Source: Bacteroidota bacterium (GTDB lineage Bacteria; Bacteroidota; Bacteroidia; NS11-12g; UBA9320). From it: DNA of 64,000 bases. Location of the stretch: contig JAIBDD010000008.1 in NCBI GenBank assembly GCA_024679565.1, positions 31,307 through 95,306 of the forward strand, written 5' to 3'. The notes below the pieces were generated by a model that saw nothing but the letters and a program-made list of their open reading frames with translations, did no database searches and had not been told where the DNA came from. A program made the translations under genes and the position numbers. Within the stretch, counting starts at the first letter, position 1. Every line of letters begins with the position of its first letter. Below are positions 56,356 through 64,000 of this stretch, piece by piece.

Positions 56356-56363
56356 TACCTTTG
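56356..56363 (+). promoter_or_regulatory. -7 promoter element for dihydroorotase
   Basis: TACCTTTG matches TAnnTTTG. It lies 21 bp upstream of ATG 56385 and overlaps the alternative TTG start at 56361, which argues for the ATG. Confidence 0.55.
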
Positions 56364-56384
56364 TTATGGATACAAATTGATTTT

Positions 56385-57719
56385 ATGCAGGAGTATATTA
56401 TAAAAAACGGGACCATAATTAATCGACACGAAAAGAAGATACTTGACGTGTACATTAAAGATGGGATGATTCACCAAGTTGGTGAAGGGTTGGAAAACCC
56501 CAATGCAACAATTATTGACGCAGAAGGCATGCTTGTTTTACCCGGCGTTATTGACGACCAAGTACATTTTAGAGAGCCTGGTTTGACCCACAAAGCAAAT
56601 ATTTATACGGAAGCGAAGGCAGCTGTAGCAGGTGGGGTTACTAGTTTTATGGAAATGCCTAATACAAACCCGCAAGCGGTAACACAAGAAATATTAGAGG
56701 AGAAATATGTGGTTGCCTCAAATACGGCGTTAGCGAATTACTCTTTCTTCATGGGCACGACTAACAATAACTATGAAGAAATTATTAAAACGGATCCAAA
56801 AACGGTATGTGGCATCAAAATATTTATGGGAAGCAGTACTGGCGACATGTTGGTTGACGACGACCATATCCTTTCTAAAATATTTGCCAATGCACCAACA
56901 ATAATTGCTTTACACTGTGAAGATGAACAAACCATTAAAGACAACACACAGGAGTACATAGATCGGTATGGCGAAGACATTCCTTTTTCTGCTCATCCAG
57001 AAATAAGAAATCATAAGGCGTGTTATTTATCTTCGAGCAAGGCTGCACAATTGGCCAATAAGTACGGTACACGAATTCACATCTTACATATCTCAACGGC
57101 CGATGAAATTGCCTTGTTTTCGAAGGGTGACGATTTTAAGAATAAGAATATTACCTCTGAGGTATGCGTCCATCATTTGTCGTTCAATTCAACCCAATAT
57201 GACGAGAAAGGATCCCTGATCAAATGCAACCCTGCAATTAAACATAAGGAAGATCAAGAGGCACTTTGGAAGGCACTAAATGAAGGAAAGTTTGATGTAA
57301 TCGCTACCGACCACGCTCCGCATACTTGGGACGAAAAGCAACAGAAATACTTGAAAGCACCATCAGGTTTACCATTGGTTCAGCACAGTCTTCAACTGAT
57401 GTTAGAGCACGCTAAAAATGGCAAAATCAGTATAGAGGAGGTGATAAATAGAATGTGTCATAAACCCGCAGAATTATTTGATATTGATCGAAGAGGTTTT
57501 GTTGAAGAGGGGAATTGGGCCGACCTAGTTGTGGTAAACCCCAATGAAGAGTACACAGTAAGCTCAAACAATGTGTTGTACAAATGTGGCTGGTCTCCGC
57601 TTCAAGGAACTACATTTAGCCACACCATAAAGCAGACTTTTGTTTCTGGTCATCTGGCATTTAGCGAGGGTCATTTTGACGAATCTAAGAAAGGAGAGCG
57701 GTTGCTTTTTAATCGGTAA
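56385..57719 (+). CDS. pyrC: Dihydroorotase (type I, Bacteroidota form)
   Basis: 444 aa from ATG 56385; the upstream TTG 56361 lies in the promoter. It interconverts carbamoyl aspartate and dihydroorotate. The carbamylated Lys is in CGIKIFMGSS. Other ligand motifs are ALHCEDE, IHILHIST and the catalytic Asp in ATDHAPHTW. The first metal motif, normally D-x-H-x-H, reads D-D-Q-V-H (Gln59, His61), so one His ligand is replaced. I believe the same Gln occurs in other Bacteroidota enzymes, so this is probably a lineage trait rather than damage. Confidence 0.93.
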   Translation: MQEYIIKNGTIINRHEKKILDVYIKDGMIHQVGEGLENPNATIIDAEGMLVLPGVIDDQVHFREPGLTHKANIYTEAKAAVAGGVTSFMEMPNTNPQAVTQEILEEKYVVASNTALANYSFFMGTTNNNYEEIIKTDPKTVCGIKIFMGSSTGDMLVDDDHILSKIFANAPTIIALHCEDEQTIKDNTQEYIDRYGEDIPFSAHPEIRNHKACYLSSSKAAQLANKYGTRIHILHISTADEIALFSKGDDFKNKNITSEVCVHHLSFNSTQYDEKGSLIKCNPAIKHKEDQEALWKALNEGKFDVIATDHAPHTWDEKQQKYLKAPSGLPLVQHSLQLMLEHAKNGKISIEEVINRMCHKPAELFDIDRRGFVEEGNWADLVVVNPNEEYTVSSNNVLYKCGWSPLQGTTFSHTIKQTFVSGHLAFSEGHFDESKKGERLLFNR

Positions 57720-57760
57720 GTGTTATATATTTTTTGGCAAGACTTCTAAATAGAGTATTA

Positions 57761-59371
57761 GTGAAAAAGGTAGTTTTTATAGTTTTTTGTTTTTCTGCAG
57801 TTGCTGTTTTGGGGCAAACAAACGAGGTTCAAATGAACCCAGACCACAATATTATCGGTGCAATTTATCCGAACGAACCAAGCATTTGTATCAGTAAGTC
57901 AAACCCAAATGTATTGGTTGCTGGGGCCAACATTGCCAATCATTATGTATCGATAGATGATGGACAAACCTGGAAAAATGGAGTACTGACTTCTCCGTTC
58001 GGTGTTTGGGGTGATCCTGTTTTACACTCTGATGCACAGGGCAACATCTATTTTGCCCACCTCTCTAGAACATCTGGCAAATCCCAAAACTATGGGTTTA
58101 TTGATCGCATTGTGGTACAAACCTCAACCGACAACGGACAAAACTTTTCGGGCGGCAGTTTTGCTGGCTTGAATGGAGAAAAAATGCAGGACAAACCGTG
58201 GATTAGCACAGATGATTATTCCAATCAATATAAAGGTAATGCCTATCTAACTTGGACTGAGTTTGATAAAATCAATAGTAAAAAGAAGAAATACCAGAGT
58301 AGAATTAGATTTTCATCGTCTAACGATATTGGCAAGTCGTGGTCAACGGCCATAACAATTTCCGACTCGGTTGGCGATTGCATAGACGATGACCACACCT
58401 TAGAAGGAGCCACAACTGCCGTTGGAATCAATGGCGAGATTTATTGTGCATGGGCGGGGCATTACAAACTGTACTTTGATAAGAGCCTCGACGGAGGAAA
58501 GACATGGGGTAAAGACAAAGTGATTGTTGGTCAACAAAGTGGGTGGGCAATGGATATTCCTCATCTGTATCGGAGTAATGGCATGCCATTTTTAATGGTT
58601 GACAACTCCACCAGTAAATATACAGGCAGATTATACCTTGTTTGGGGTGATGATAAAAATGGGGATGCAGATGTATTTATAGCGTATTCTGATGATAGAG
58701 GAAATAACTGGAGCCCTCCTAAGCGCGTGAATCGAGACATTAAAGGGAATGGTAAAAGTCAATATTTACCTAATGTGGCGATTGATCAAACAACAGGCCA
58801 TCTGGCCATAACATACTACGACAGGCGAAACAGCGAGCATAACGTTTTTACCGATGTATTTACAGCGGTGAGTACGGACGGAGGTGAAAACTTCCAAGAA
58901 TACCGAATGAATAATTTATTGTCGGGTCATGCCGGTAAAAATGTATTTTCGGGTGATTACATTGATGTAGACTTTCATGCTGGTAAAATCTCTGCTATTT
59001 GGGCTTCATTCGACCAATTCTCAAAGGTTTTTAATCGAACGGTTACCGAAACCGGGCTTGATGGATTATTTCCAATTCATGAAGTTGGTCAGGTGCAATC
59101 GCACATTAGCTATGAGGATAAAAAACCGGTCATTTACATTGCTTGTACCCGTCCTTCAGACATTTCTCTAACCTATTATCGCAAGCCGTGGTTTAGTAAA
59201 AAACTAAAAGAAAAATCGAAAGAATCATTCAATATTAACCACCGTCCAGGGTTACAAGGCATCTCTGAAATGCGCATAGTAGCTAGTCAGAAAAGAAGAA
59301 TAAAAATCATTATTACGCCTACAGAAACTGAGATGTATAAAGATCAAGTTAATTTCATAGATATCGAGTAA
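57761..59371 (+). CDS. Secreted sialidase-like (BNR/Asp-box) propeller protein
   Basis: 536 aa from GTG 57761, which starts a signal peptide (cleavage VLG before Gln); TTG 57734 would add nine residues. Asp-box motifs SIDDGQTW, STDNGQNF, SLDGGKTW, SDDRGNNW and STDGGENF mark a six-bladed propeller as in sialidases and related exoproteins. The sialidase Arg triad cannot be assigned with confidence, so activity is open. It lacks a T9SS sorting domain, and the C-terminus is basic. It starts 41 bp after pyrC. Confidence 0.85.
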   Translation: MKKVVFIVFCFSAVAVLGQTNEVQMNPDHNIIGAIYPNEPSICISKSNPNVLVAGANIANHYVSIDDGQTWKNGVLTSPFGVWGDPVLHSDAQGNIYFAHLSRTSGKSQNYGFIDRIVVQTSTDNGQNFSGGSFAGLNGEKMQDKPWISTDDYSNQYKGNAYLTWTEFDKINSKKKKYQSRIRFSSSNDIGKSWSTAITISDSVGDCIDDDHTLEGATTAVGINGEIYCAWAGHYKLYFDKSLDGGKTWGKDKVIVGQQSGWAMDIPHLYRSNGMPFLMVDNSTSKYTGRLYLVWGDDKNGDADVFIAYSDDRGNNWSPPKRVNRDIKGNGKSQYLPNVAIDQTTGHLAITYYDRRNSEHNVFTDVFTAVSTDGGENFQEYRMNNLLSGHAGKNVFSGDYIDVDFHAGKISAIWASFDQFSKVFNRTVTETGLDGLFPIHEVGQVQSHISYEDKKPVIYIACTRPSDISLTYYRKPWFSKKLKEKSKESFNINHRPGLQGISEMRIVASQKRRIKIIITPTETEMYKDQVNFIDIE

Positions 59372-59450
59372 TTGTAACTCGCTTACTGTCAATACTTTGC
59401 GACTGACATGTCACGCTATTCTCTTATCAAACTGTTTTAGACGTAAAGCA

Positions 59451-59481
59451 TTGACTTTTAGAGGGAAAAAGCCGTATTTTG
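59451..59481 (+). promoter_or_regulatory. Promoter for the peptidyl-prolyl isomerase gene
   Basis: TTG at 59451-59453 and TATTTTG at 59475-59481 are separated by 21 bases, close to the Bacteroidota -33/-7 arrangement (the -7 box is one base short of TAnnTTTG). The leader would be about 12 nt. Confidence 0.45.
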
Positions 59482-59499
59482 CGGACTATTTTTACAAAA

Positions 59500-61626
59500 A
59501 TGGCGAAGAATAAAAACGACGAGACTGGGGTAATATTAAAAATCCAAAAACAAACGGGATGTTTGTTATTTGTAATTGGTGCGGCCATGCTTGCATTTGT
59601 TCTAACAGATTTTTTCAAAAGCGGTACATCTGCCTTTGGAGGATCTAAGAACGTTGTAGGTGAAATTGCTGGCGAAAGAGTCCAATACGAAGAACTCACA
59701 AAAGGTGTAGAGGAGTTAAAAGTAATGTATCAAGGTTCCGACTTTGATGAAACTTCATTGCGAGAGCAAGCTTGGAACCAAATAATTCAAGAGCGTGTTA
59801 TTAAACGCGAACATGATTTGTTAGGAATTAAGATGGGTTCTGCAGAATTGGTTGATGCATTATTTGGTGAAACTCCAGATCCAATGGTGATTCGAAACTT
59901 TACCAATCCAGATACAAAGCAGTTTGATCCAAACATGTTACGTCAATTCATTGAAATCGACATGTTGGAAGACGAGCAGAAGTATAAGAACTACCTTAAC
60001 TTCTTAGAGAAACCATTACAAGAATTTAGAGAGGGTGCCAAGTATGAAAACATGATTCGTGCCGGAATCTATTTTACTAAAATTGATGCTGAGTATGAGT
60101 TCAACTTAGAAGAATTTAAGATGAGCGCGAAAACGGTAGGATTACCATATGTGTCTGTATCAGACTCTTCTTTCACTTACGACGATGGTGATTTGGAAAA
60201 ATACTTAAATCAAAATTCAGATGAGTACAAACAACTTGCTACAAGAGATATAGACTTTGTTGTACTCAACGTGTTTGCAACAGCTGCGGATACAGCAGAT
60301 GCAAGAGCAAGAGTAGAAAAGGAAAAAGAGACCTTTAAAAATGCAAAGATTGATAGCTCATTTGTTTCAAAGAAACGCACACAAAGACCTTTCACTGGAG
60401 TATACGTAAGAAGAGGAATGACAGATCTACCTAGTGGTGTTGAAGACTTCTTGTTTACAGCGGATTCTGGTGCGGTTAGTGATTTGGTGTATCAAAATGG
60501 CTCTTTTGGATTATACAAAGTAAGCGACGTTAAAGAGGATAGTGTTTCCGTTATGAGAGCACGTCACGTATTGGTGCCAACGGGAGAAGATGATGAAAGC
60601 ACTGCACGTCAAACATTAGCAGACATTCGTTCTGGTAAAATAACGTTTGAAGAAGCAGCGAAAGATAATTTTGACCAAACAGGAGCAAATGGCGGTGACT
60701 TAGGTTGGGTTCAGAAAGATGGATTCAATATGCAAGTACCACAGGAAGTAAAAGACGCTATTTTGTCTTCTTCAGTAGGGTCTTACTCAGTGATTAAGTC
60801 AAGCAAAGGTTGGCACGTATTAAATGTAACAGACGGACCTTCTAAGAAGCTTGTGAAGTTTGCTGCGTTAGAGCGTAGAGTAACACCTGGTACAGAAACC
60901 GATAGAGAAGTAGAAAGGCTTGCTGGTGAAATTCAGTTTCAAGCACAAGACAACGAAGACTTCTTGACTGTTGTGGAAACACTAGGCCAAAACGTTCGTG
61001 AAGCGACTAAAATATCGTTAAGCAATCCGTCAATACCTGGTGTACCAGATGCAACGGATGTAGCTAGATGGTTATTCAACGACAAGACGCGGGTAGGTGA
61101 CATTTCAGATGTAATGAACTTACAAGGTCAAGATAGATACATTGTTGCGAAATGCACAGGGGTTAGAGAAGAAGGGACTTCTTCATTAGAAGATGTGCGC
61201 GACCAAGTTGCTTTAGATTATATAAGGGAACAAAAAGCACAGAAATTAGCTGACCAATTAAACGAGGCTTTAAAAACGGCGTCGACTCCAGATGAGTTGG
61301 CAAAAGCACTTAATTCTGTTGTGACATTAGTTCCTGCGGTAAACATGCTTTCTGCTCAGGTAACAGGTATCGGAGCTGAACCTGAAGTAGCCGGGACAAT
61401 CTTAGGCTTAAAAGAAGGTGAACGTTCTAATCCAATCAAAGGGATCGGTGGTGTTTATGTCGTTTGGAGTGAAGGCCAGGTACAAACCGGTGAGCCAAAT
61501 GAGTTCTCTTCAGAGACATTAGCAAATGATTTGAGACAAGGCGTAATGCAGAGTGCTGGAGACGGGGTGAAAAACGCATTGCAAGAAAAAGCCAATATCG
61601 TTGACAAACGCTATAACTTTTTCTAA
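59500..61626 (+). CDS. Membrane-anchored peptidyl-prolyl isomerase (PpiD/SurA-like)
   Basis: 708 aa from ATG 59500; TTG 59479 lies in the promoter. One membrane helix at about 21-38 (LLFVIGAAMLAFVLTDFF) leaves the bulk in the periplasm. A SurA_N-like helical chaperone region follows. A parvulin domain at about 350-440 (RARHVLVPTGEDDES, GANGGDLGWVQ) is next, and a second, degenerate parvulin-like region lies near 560-650. It should help fold outer-membrane proteins at the inner-membrane surface. A strong terminator follows. Confidence 0.93.
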   Translation: MAKNKNDETGVILKIQKQTGCLLFVIGAAMLAFVLTDFFKSGTSAFGGSKNVVGEIAGERVQYEELTKGVEELKVMYQGSDFDETSLREQAWNQIIQERVIKREHDLLGIKMGSAELVDALFGETPDPMVIRNFTNPDTKQFDPNMLRQFIEIDMLEDEQKYKNYLNFLEKPLQEFREGAKYENMIRAGIYFTKIDAEYEFNLEEFKMSAKTVGLPYVSVSDSSFTYDDGDLEKYLNQNSDEYKQLATRDIDFVVLNVFATAADTADARARVEKEKETFKNAKIDSSFVSKKRTQRPFTGVYVRRGMTDLPSGVEDFLFTADSGAVSDLVYQNGSFGLYKVSDVKEDSVSVMRARHVLVPTGEDDESTARQTLADIRSGKITFEEAAKDNFDQTGANGGDLGWVQKDGFNMQVPQEVKDAILSSSVGSYSVIKSSKGWHVLNVTDGPSKKLVKFAALERRVTPGTETDREVERLAGEIQFQAQDNEDFLTVVETLGQNVREATKISLSNPSIPGVPDATDVARWLFNDKTRVGDISDVMNLQGQDRYIVAKCTGVREEGTSSLEDVRDQVALDYIREQKAQKLADQLNEALKTASTPDELAKALNSVVTLVPAVNMLSAQVTGIGAEPEVAGTILGLKEGERSNPIKGIGGVYVVWSEGQVQTGEPNEFSSETLANDLRQGVMQSAGDGVKNALQEKANIVDKRYNFF

Positions 61627-61644
61627 AGACAAATAATTGAATAC

Positions 61645-61676
61645 AAAAGCCCTTACCCTTGGTGAGGGCTTTTTTT
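61645..61676 (+). terminator. Rho-independent terminator after the isomerase gene
   Basis: The stem AAAAGCCCTTACC / GGTGAGGGCTTTT (one G-U pair) has a 3-base loop and is followed by seven T in total. The next gene's ATG is only 7 bases after the T-run. Confidence 0.88.
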
Positions 61677-61682
61677 GTAACC

Positions 61683-62408
61683 ATGAAGCACGTCATACTA
61701 TTACATGGATTTTGCGAAAACCGCAGTATGTGGAATACTGTCGTTTCAGCACTGAAAACCAATTTTACTGACTACCATGCGGTAGACTTACCAGGTTTTG
61801 GTGCCAATAAAGACTGTGTTGATTCGGTAGAAAGGATGAGCGATTTTGTATTTAGTTACATGGATAACCACCAGATTCTAGATGCCATTATTATCGGACA
61901 TTCTATGGGAGGATATGTAGCGCTTGAAATGTTGAGCAAACAACCGAACCGTATAAACGGAATTGGTCTTATACATTCCCATGCGGCTTCCGATACAGAA
62001 GAAAAAAAGGACAATAGAAAAAAGCTGATTTCATTTATTGAAAGAAACGGTGAAAAAGCCTTTTTACATCAGTTTACCAAACAATTGATTGCGACGCAAA
62101 ACGCCGATACAAATCGCTTAAATCAAGTGAATAAGTTGGTTGAGGGAACAAGACCTGAAGCAATTATTAGTGCTTCCAAGGCAATGATAAAGCGCACAGA
62201 TCATACGAACACCTTAAGCGTAGATATCCCTTTTCTGTGGATTATAGGGAAGGAAGACGCGTTCATGCCATATACATCGGTTATGCGGCAAGCCAAACTA
62301 TGTTTAACGGCGGAAATTCATTTGTTAGACAACGTAGGGCACTTATCTATGTACGAGGCTCCAGAGCAAACACAAGACATTATTGCAGGATTTGTTGAAT
62401 CCGTATAA
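61683..62408 (+). CDS. Alpha/beta-fold hydrolase (BioH/MenH-like)
   Basis: 241 aa from ATG 61683; the longer ORF start at 61659 lies inside the terminator. The oxyanion motif is LLHGFCENRSMW, the nucleophile is Ser74 in GHSMGGYV, and the C-terminal His is in NVGHLSMYE. The Asp of the triad is probably in GKEDAFMPY. No signal peptide is seen, so it is cytoplasmic. Substrate unknown; no biotin or menaquinone genes are adjacent. It is convergent with feoB (3-bp gap). Confidence 0.88.
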   Translation: MKHVILLHGFCENRSMWNTVVSALKTNFTDYHAVDLPGFGANKDCVDSVERMSDFVFSYMDNHQILDAIIIGHSMGGYVALEMLSKQPNRINGIGLIHSHAASDTEEKKDNRKKLISFIERNGEKAFLHQFTKQLIATQNADTNRLNQVNKLVEGTRPEAIISASKAMIKRTDHTNTLSVDIPFLWIIGKEDAFMPYTSVMRQAKLCLTAEIHLLDNVGHLSMYEAPEQTQDIIAGFVESV

Positions 62409-62411
62409 AAA

Positions 62412-64000
62412 TCAGCGCATTAACTGAAATACAATAAAACTGGCGACATACGCCAAGCCAGTCATATATGCGAGCTGTATCAAAGGCCACTTTAAGCTTT
62501 TCGTTTCTTTATACACAACAGCAAGCGTACTAATACACTGCATGGCAAAGGCATAAAAAATCATCAAAGACATAACAACGGCCAAACTATAGACCGGTTT
62601 GCCTGTTTCTGGGTCTTTTTCGGTCATCATCTTTTCCCGAATATTGACCAAGTCATTTTCGTCTTCAATGCTATATATGGTAGACATGGTGCCAACAAAT
62701 ACTTCTCTAGCAGCGAATGAGGTTATCAGTGCTATTCCTATTTTCCAGTTAAATCCTAATGGTTTAATGACTGGTTCAATAGTTTTTCCAAATTTTGCCG
62801 CATAAGAATTTTCAATTTCAGTTGTTTCAATAGGGGAGAAAACCGTATCAGATTGTGTGTTCGGGCCATAGCTGGCAAGGAACCATAGCACCACAGAAAC
62901 GATTAAAATGATTTTACCCGCCTCCGTAACAAAGCTTCTGCTTTTTTGAATAACCTGGTTTCCGATGTTTTTCCATCTTGGGGGATGATAAATTGGAAGC
63001 TCCATGATAAAGTAATTGATACCTGTTTGTTTAATTATCCATTTGAACACCAACGCCGCGACTAAACTACCAACAGTACCGATTACATACATCACCAGTA
63101 ACACGAGTCCTTTAAGACCGAAAATACCCAACAAGTACGTATCAGGAACAGCCACAGAAATAAGTAAGGTGTAGACAGGCAATCGCGCTGAGCAGCTCAT
63201 TAAGGGAGTCACCAAAATCGTGATGATTCTGTCTTTCCAGTTTTCAATGTTACGCGTTGCCATAATCGCAGGGATAGCACAAGCCACGCCTGATATTAGA
63301 GGCACAATCGACTTACCGCTTAAGCCCAGTCCGCGTAATATTTTGTCCATAATAAAACTAACACGAGCCATGTATCCCGTGTCTTCAAGCAGGCCCATAA
63401 AGAAGAAAAGTATGGCTATTTGTGGTATGAATACAACCACTCCGGCTAAACCGGCAACTATTCCATTTACAATTAGGCTCCTAAACCAATTGGCTGGCAT
63501 AACCTCTAGTAAGAAAGTACCTAGCTTATCGAAACCAAATTCAATCGCTTGCATGGGATACTCGGCCAACCAAAAAACACTTTGGAAAATGATCAATAGG
63601 AAGGAAAGAAAAATAAGGTAACCCCATAACGGATGAGTAAATATTGGGTCAATTCGCTCCGTAAATAGTTGTCGCTTCGTTTTTTGAGTTTGAACCTTTC
63701 CTATTAATGCTTCTAGTTGTTGGTACCGGTGAGCAATGTCATCGTCTTCCTTGTTACCAAATTGAATGTGGGTTACAAAGTCAGACCCACCAATGGCTTG
63801 TTTTAACTCCTCGACTCCAATGCCTTGGCGGGCATTCGTTTTTATAACTGGTATGCCAAGTTCTTGTTGCAATCTTGCAACATCTATTTCAATTCCAGAG
63901 GCTTCAGAAACATCTATCATGTTCAACACCAAAACCATAGGAATTTGCAAGTCAGCCAATTGGCTGAAATAGAATAGATTTCGTTTAAGATTATGCGCAT
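62412..64000 (-). CDS. feoB: Ferrous iron transporter FeoB (5' end off the window)
   Basis: The frame stays open to the right edge (529 codons visible); the start and the first GTPase motifs lie outside. Visible from the edge are NLKRNLFYFSQLADL and the G4 motif LNMID, followed by the helical inhibitor domain (about 60 residues). Then comes the membrane domain with gate motifs (YMARVSFIMDKILRGLGLSGKS, LISGVACAIPAIMATR, MSCSARLPVYTLLI). The C-terminal part includes FAAREVFVGTMSTIYSI and MIFYAFAMQCISTLAVVYKET. It imports Fe2+ across the inner membrane. A feoA partner would be expected upstream, beyond the edge. Confidence 0.95.
   Translation of the reverse strand, partial: AHNLKRNLFYFSQLADLQIPMVLVLNMIDVSEASGIEIDVARLQQELGIPVIKTNARQGIGVEELKQAIGGSDFVTHIQFGNKEDDDIAHRYQQLEALIGKVQTQKTKRQLFTERIDPIFTHPLWGYLIFLSFLLIIFQSVFWLAEYPMQAIEFGFDKLGTFLLEVMPANWFRSLIVNGIVAGLAGVVVFIPQIAILFFFMGLLEDTGYMARVSFIMDKILRGLGLSGKSIVPLISGVACAIPAIMATRNIENWKDRIITILVTPLMSCSARLPVYTLLISVAVPDTYLLGIFGLKGLVLLVMYVIGTVGSLVAALVFKWIIKQTGINYFIMELPIYHPPRWKNIGNQVIQKSRSFVTEAGKIILIVSVVLWFLASYGPNTQSDTVFSPIETTEIENSYAAKFGKTIEPVIKPLGFNWKIGIALITSFAAREVFVGTMSTIYSIEDENDLVNIREKMMTEKDPETGKPVYSLAVVMSLMIFYAFAMQCISTLAVVYKETKSLKWPLIQLAYMTGLAYVASFIVFQLMR

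Overview
The window looks like chromosomal DNA of a free-living bacterium of the phylum Bacteroidota, most likely a member of the Flavobacteriales. The evidence is threefold. Secreted proteins carry C-terminal type IX secretion (T9SS) sorting domains. Promoters have the Bacteroidota -7 element TAnnTTTG. Several families are typical of the group: PspC and DUF4476 proteins, a DUF6089-like barrel, a fused E1 alpha/beta dehydrogenase, a glutaminyl cyclase-type M28 lipoprotein, and an ECF sigma factor next to a membrane/beta-barrel protein. The DNA is AT-rich by eye (not computed). No phage, insertion sequence or CRISPR array was found. One tRNA gene (Val, TAC) is present.

Layout. 0-4 kb: a minus-strand operon of an ECF sigma factor, a protein with an inner-membrane helix plus an outer-membrane barrel (probable dual-membrane anti-sigma factor), and a large secreted protein cut by the left edge. 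4-10 kb: a PspC protein, pyrF, an RsmI-like methyltransferase, a Prc-type protease and, divergently, an M13 peptidase. 10-20 kb: a secreted nuclease-like protein, an outer-membrane protein gene broken by two in-frame stops, a very large alpha-2-macroglobulin lipoprotein, an AlkA-type glycosylase and a T9SS-exported esterase. 20-24 kb: hemW, a cold-shock-domain protein convergent with a DEAD-box helicase, and an SDR epimerase. 24-30 kb: a nucleotide-sugar operon (DegT aminotransferase, UDP-glucose dehydrogenase, UDP-glucuronate decarboxylase), a barrel-like protein, the Kdo transferase waaA and a DUF805 protein. 30-42 kb: a VPS10/BNR exoprotein, a giant TraB-domain protein, dtd, a nitroreductase, superoxide dismutase, a DUF1232 protein and an AsmA-like protein. 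42.4-44 kb: tRNA-Val followed by a gene-poor accessory patch with an attC-like palindrome, an orphan EVE-like gene and a broken secreted-protein gene. 44-53 kb: a Pif1-like helicase, TerC, glutaminyl cyclase, cysS, signal peptidase I, a DUF4476 protein, the fused E1 and an Mpo1-like protein. 53-64 kb: polA, pyrC, a sialidase-like exoprotein, a PpiD/SurA-like foldase, an alpha/beta hydrolase and feoB, cut by the right edge.

Functionally the window is mostly housekeeping (pyrimidine synthesis, tRNA charging and proofreading, DNA replication and repair, iron import) mixed with much envelope biology. Signal peptidase I and glutaminyl cyclase flank cysS. Almost every predicted signal peptide in the window would expose an N-terminal Gln, the substrate that cyclase needs. 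The strongest candidate for an under-described system is the sigma / dual-membrane regulator / secreted-protein operon at the left end. The most unusual non-coding signals are two arrays of 8-bp units at 39.7 and 53.4 kb and the attC-like palindrome at 43.0 kb.
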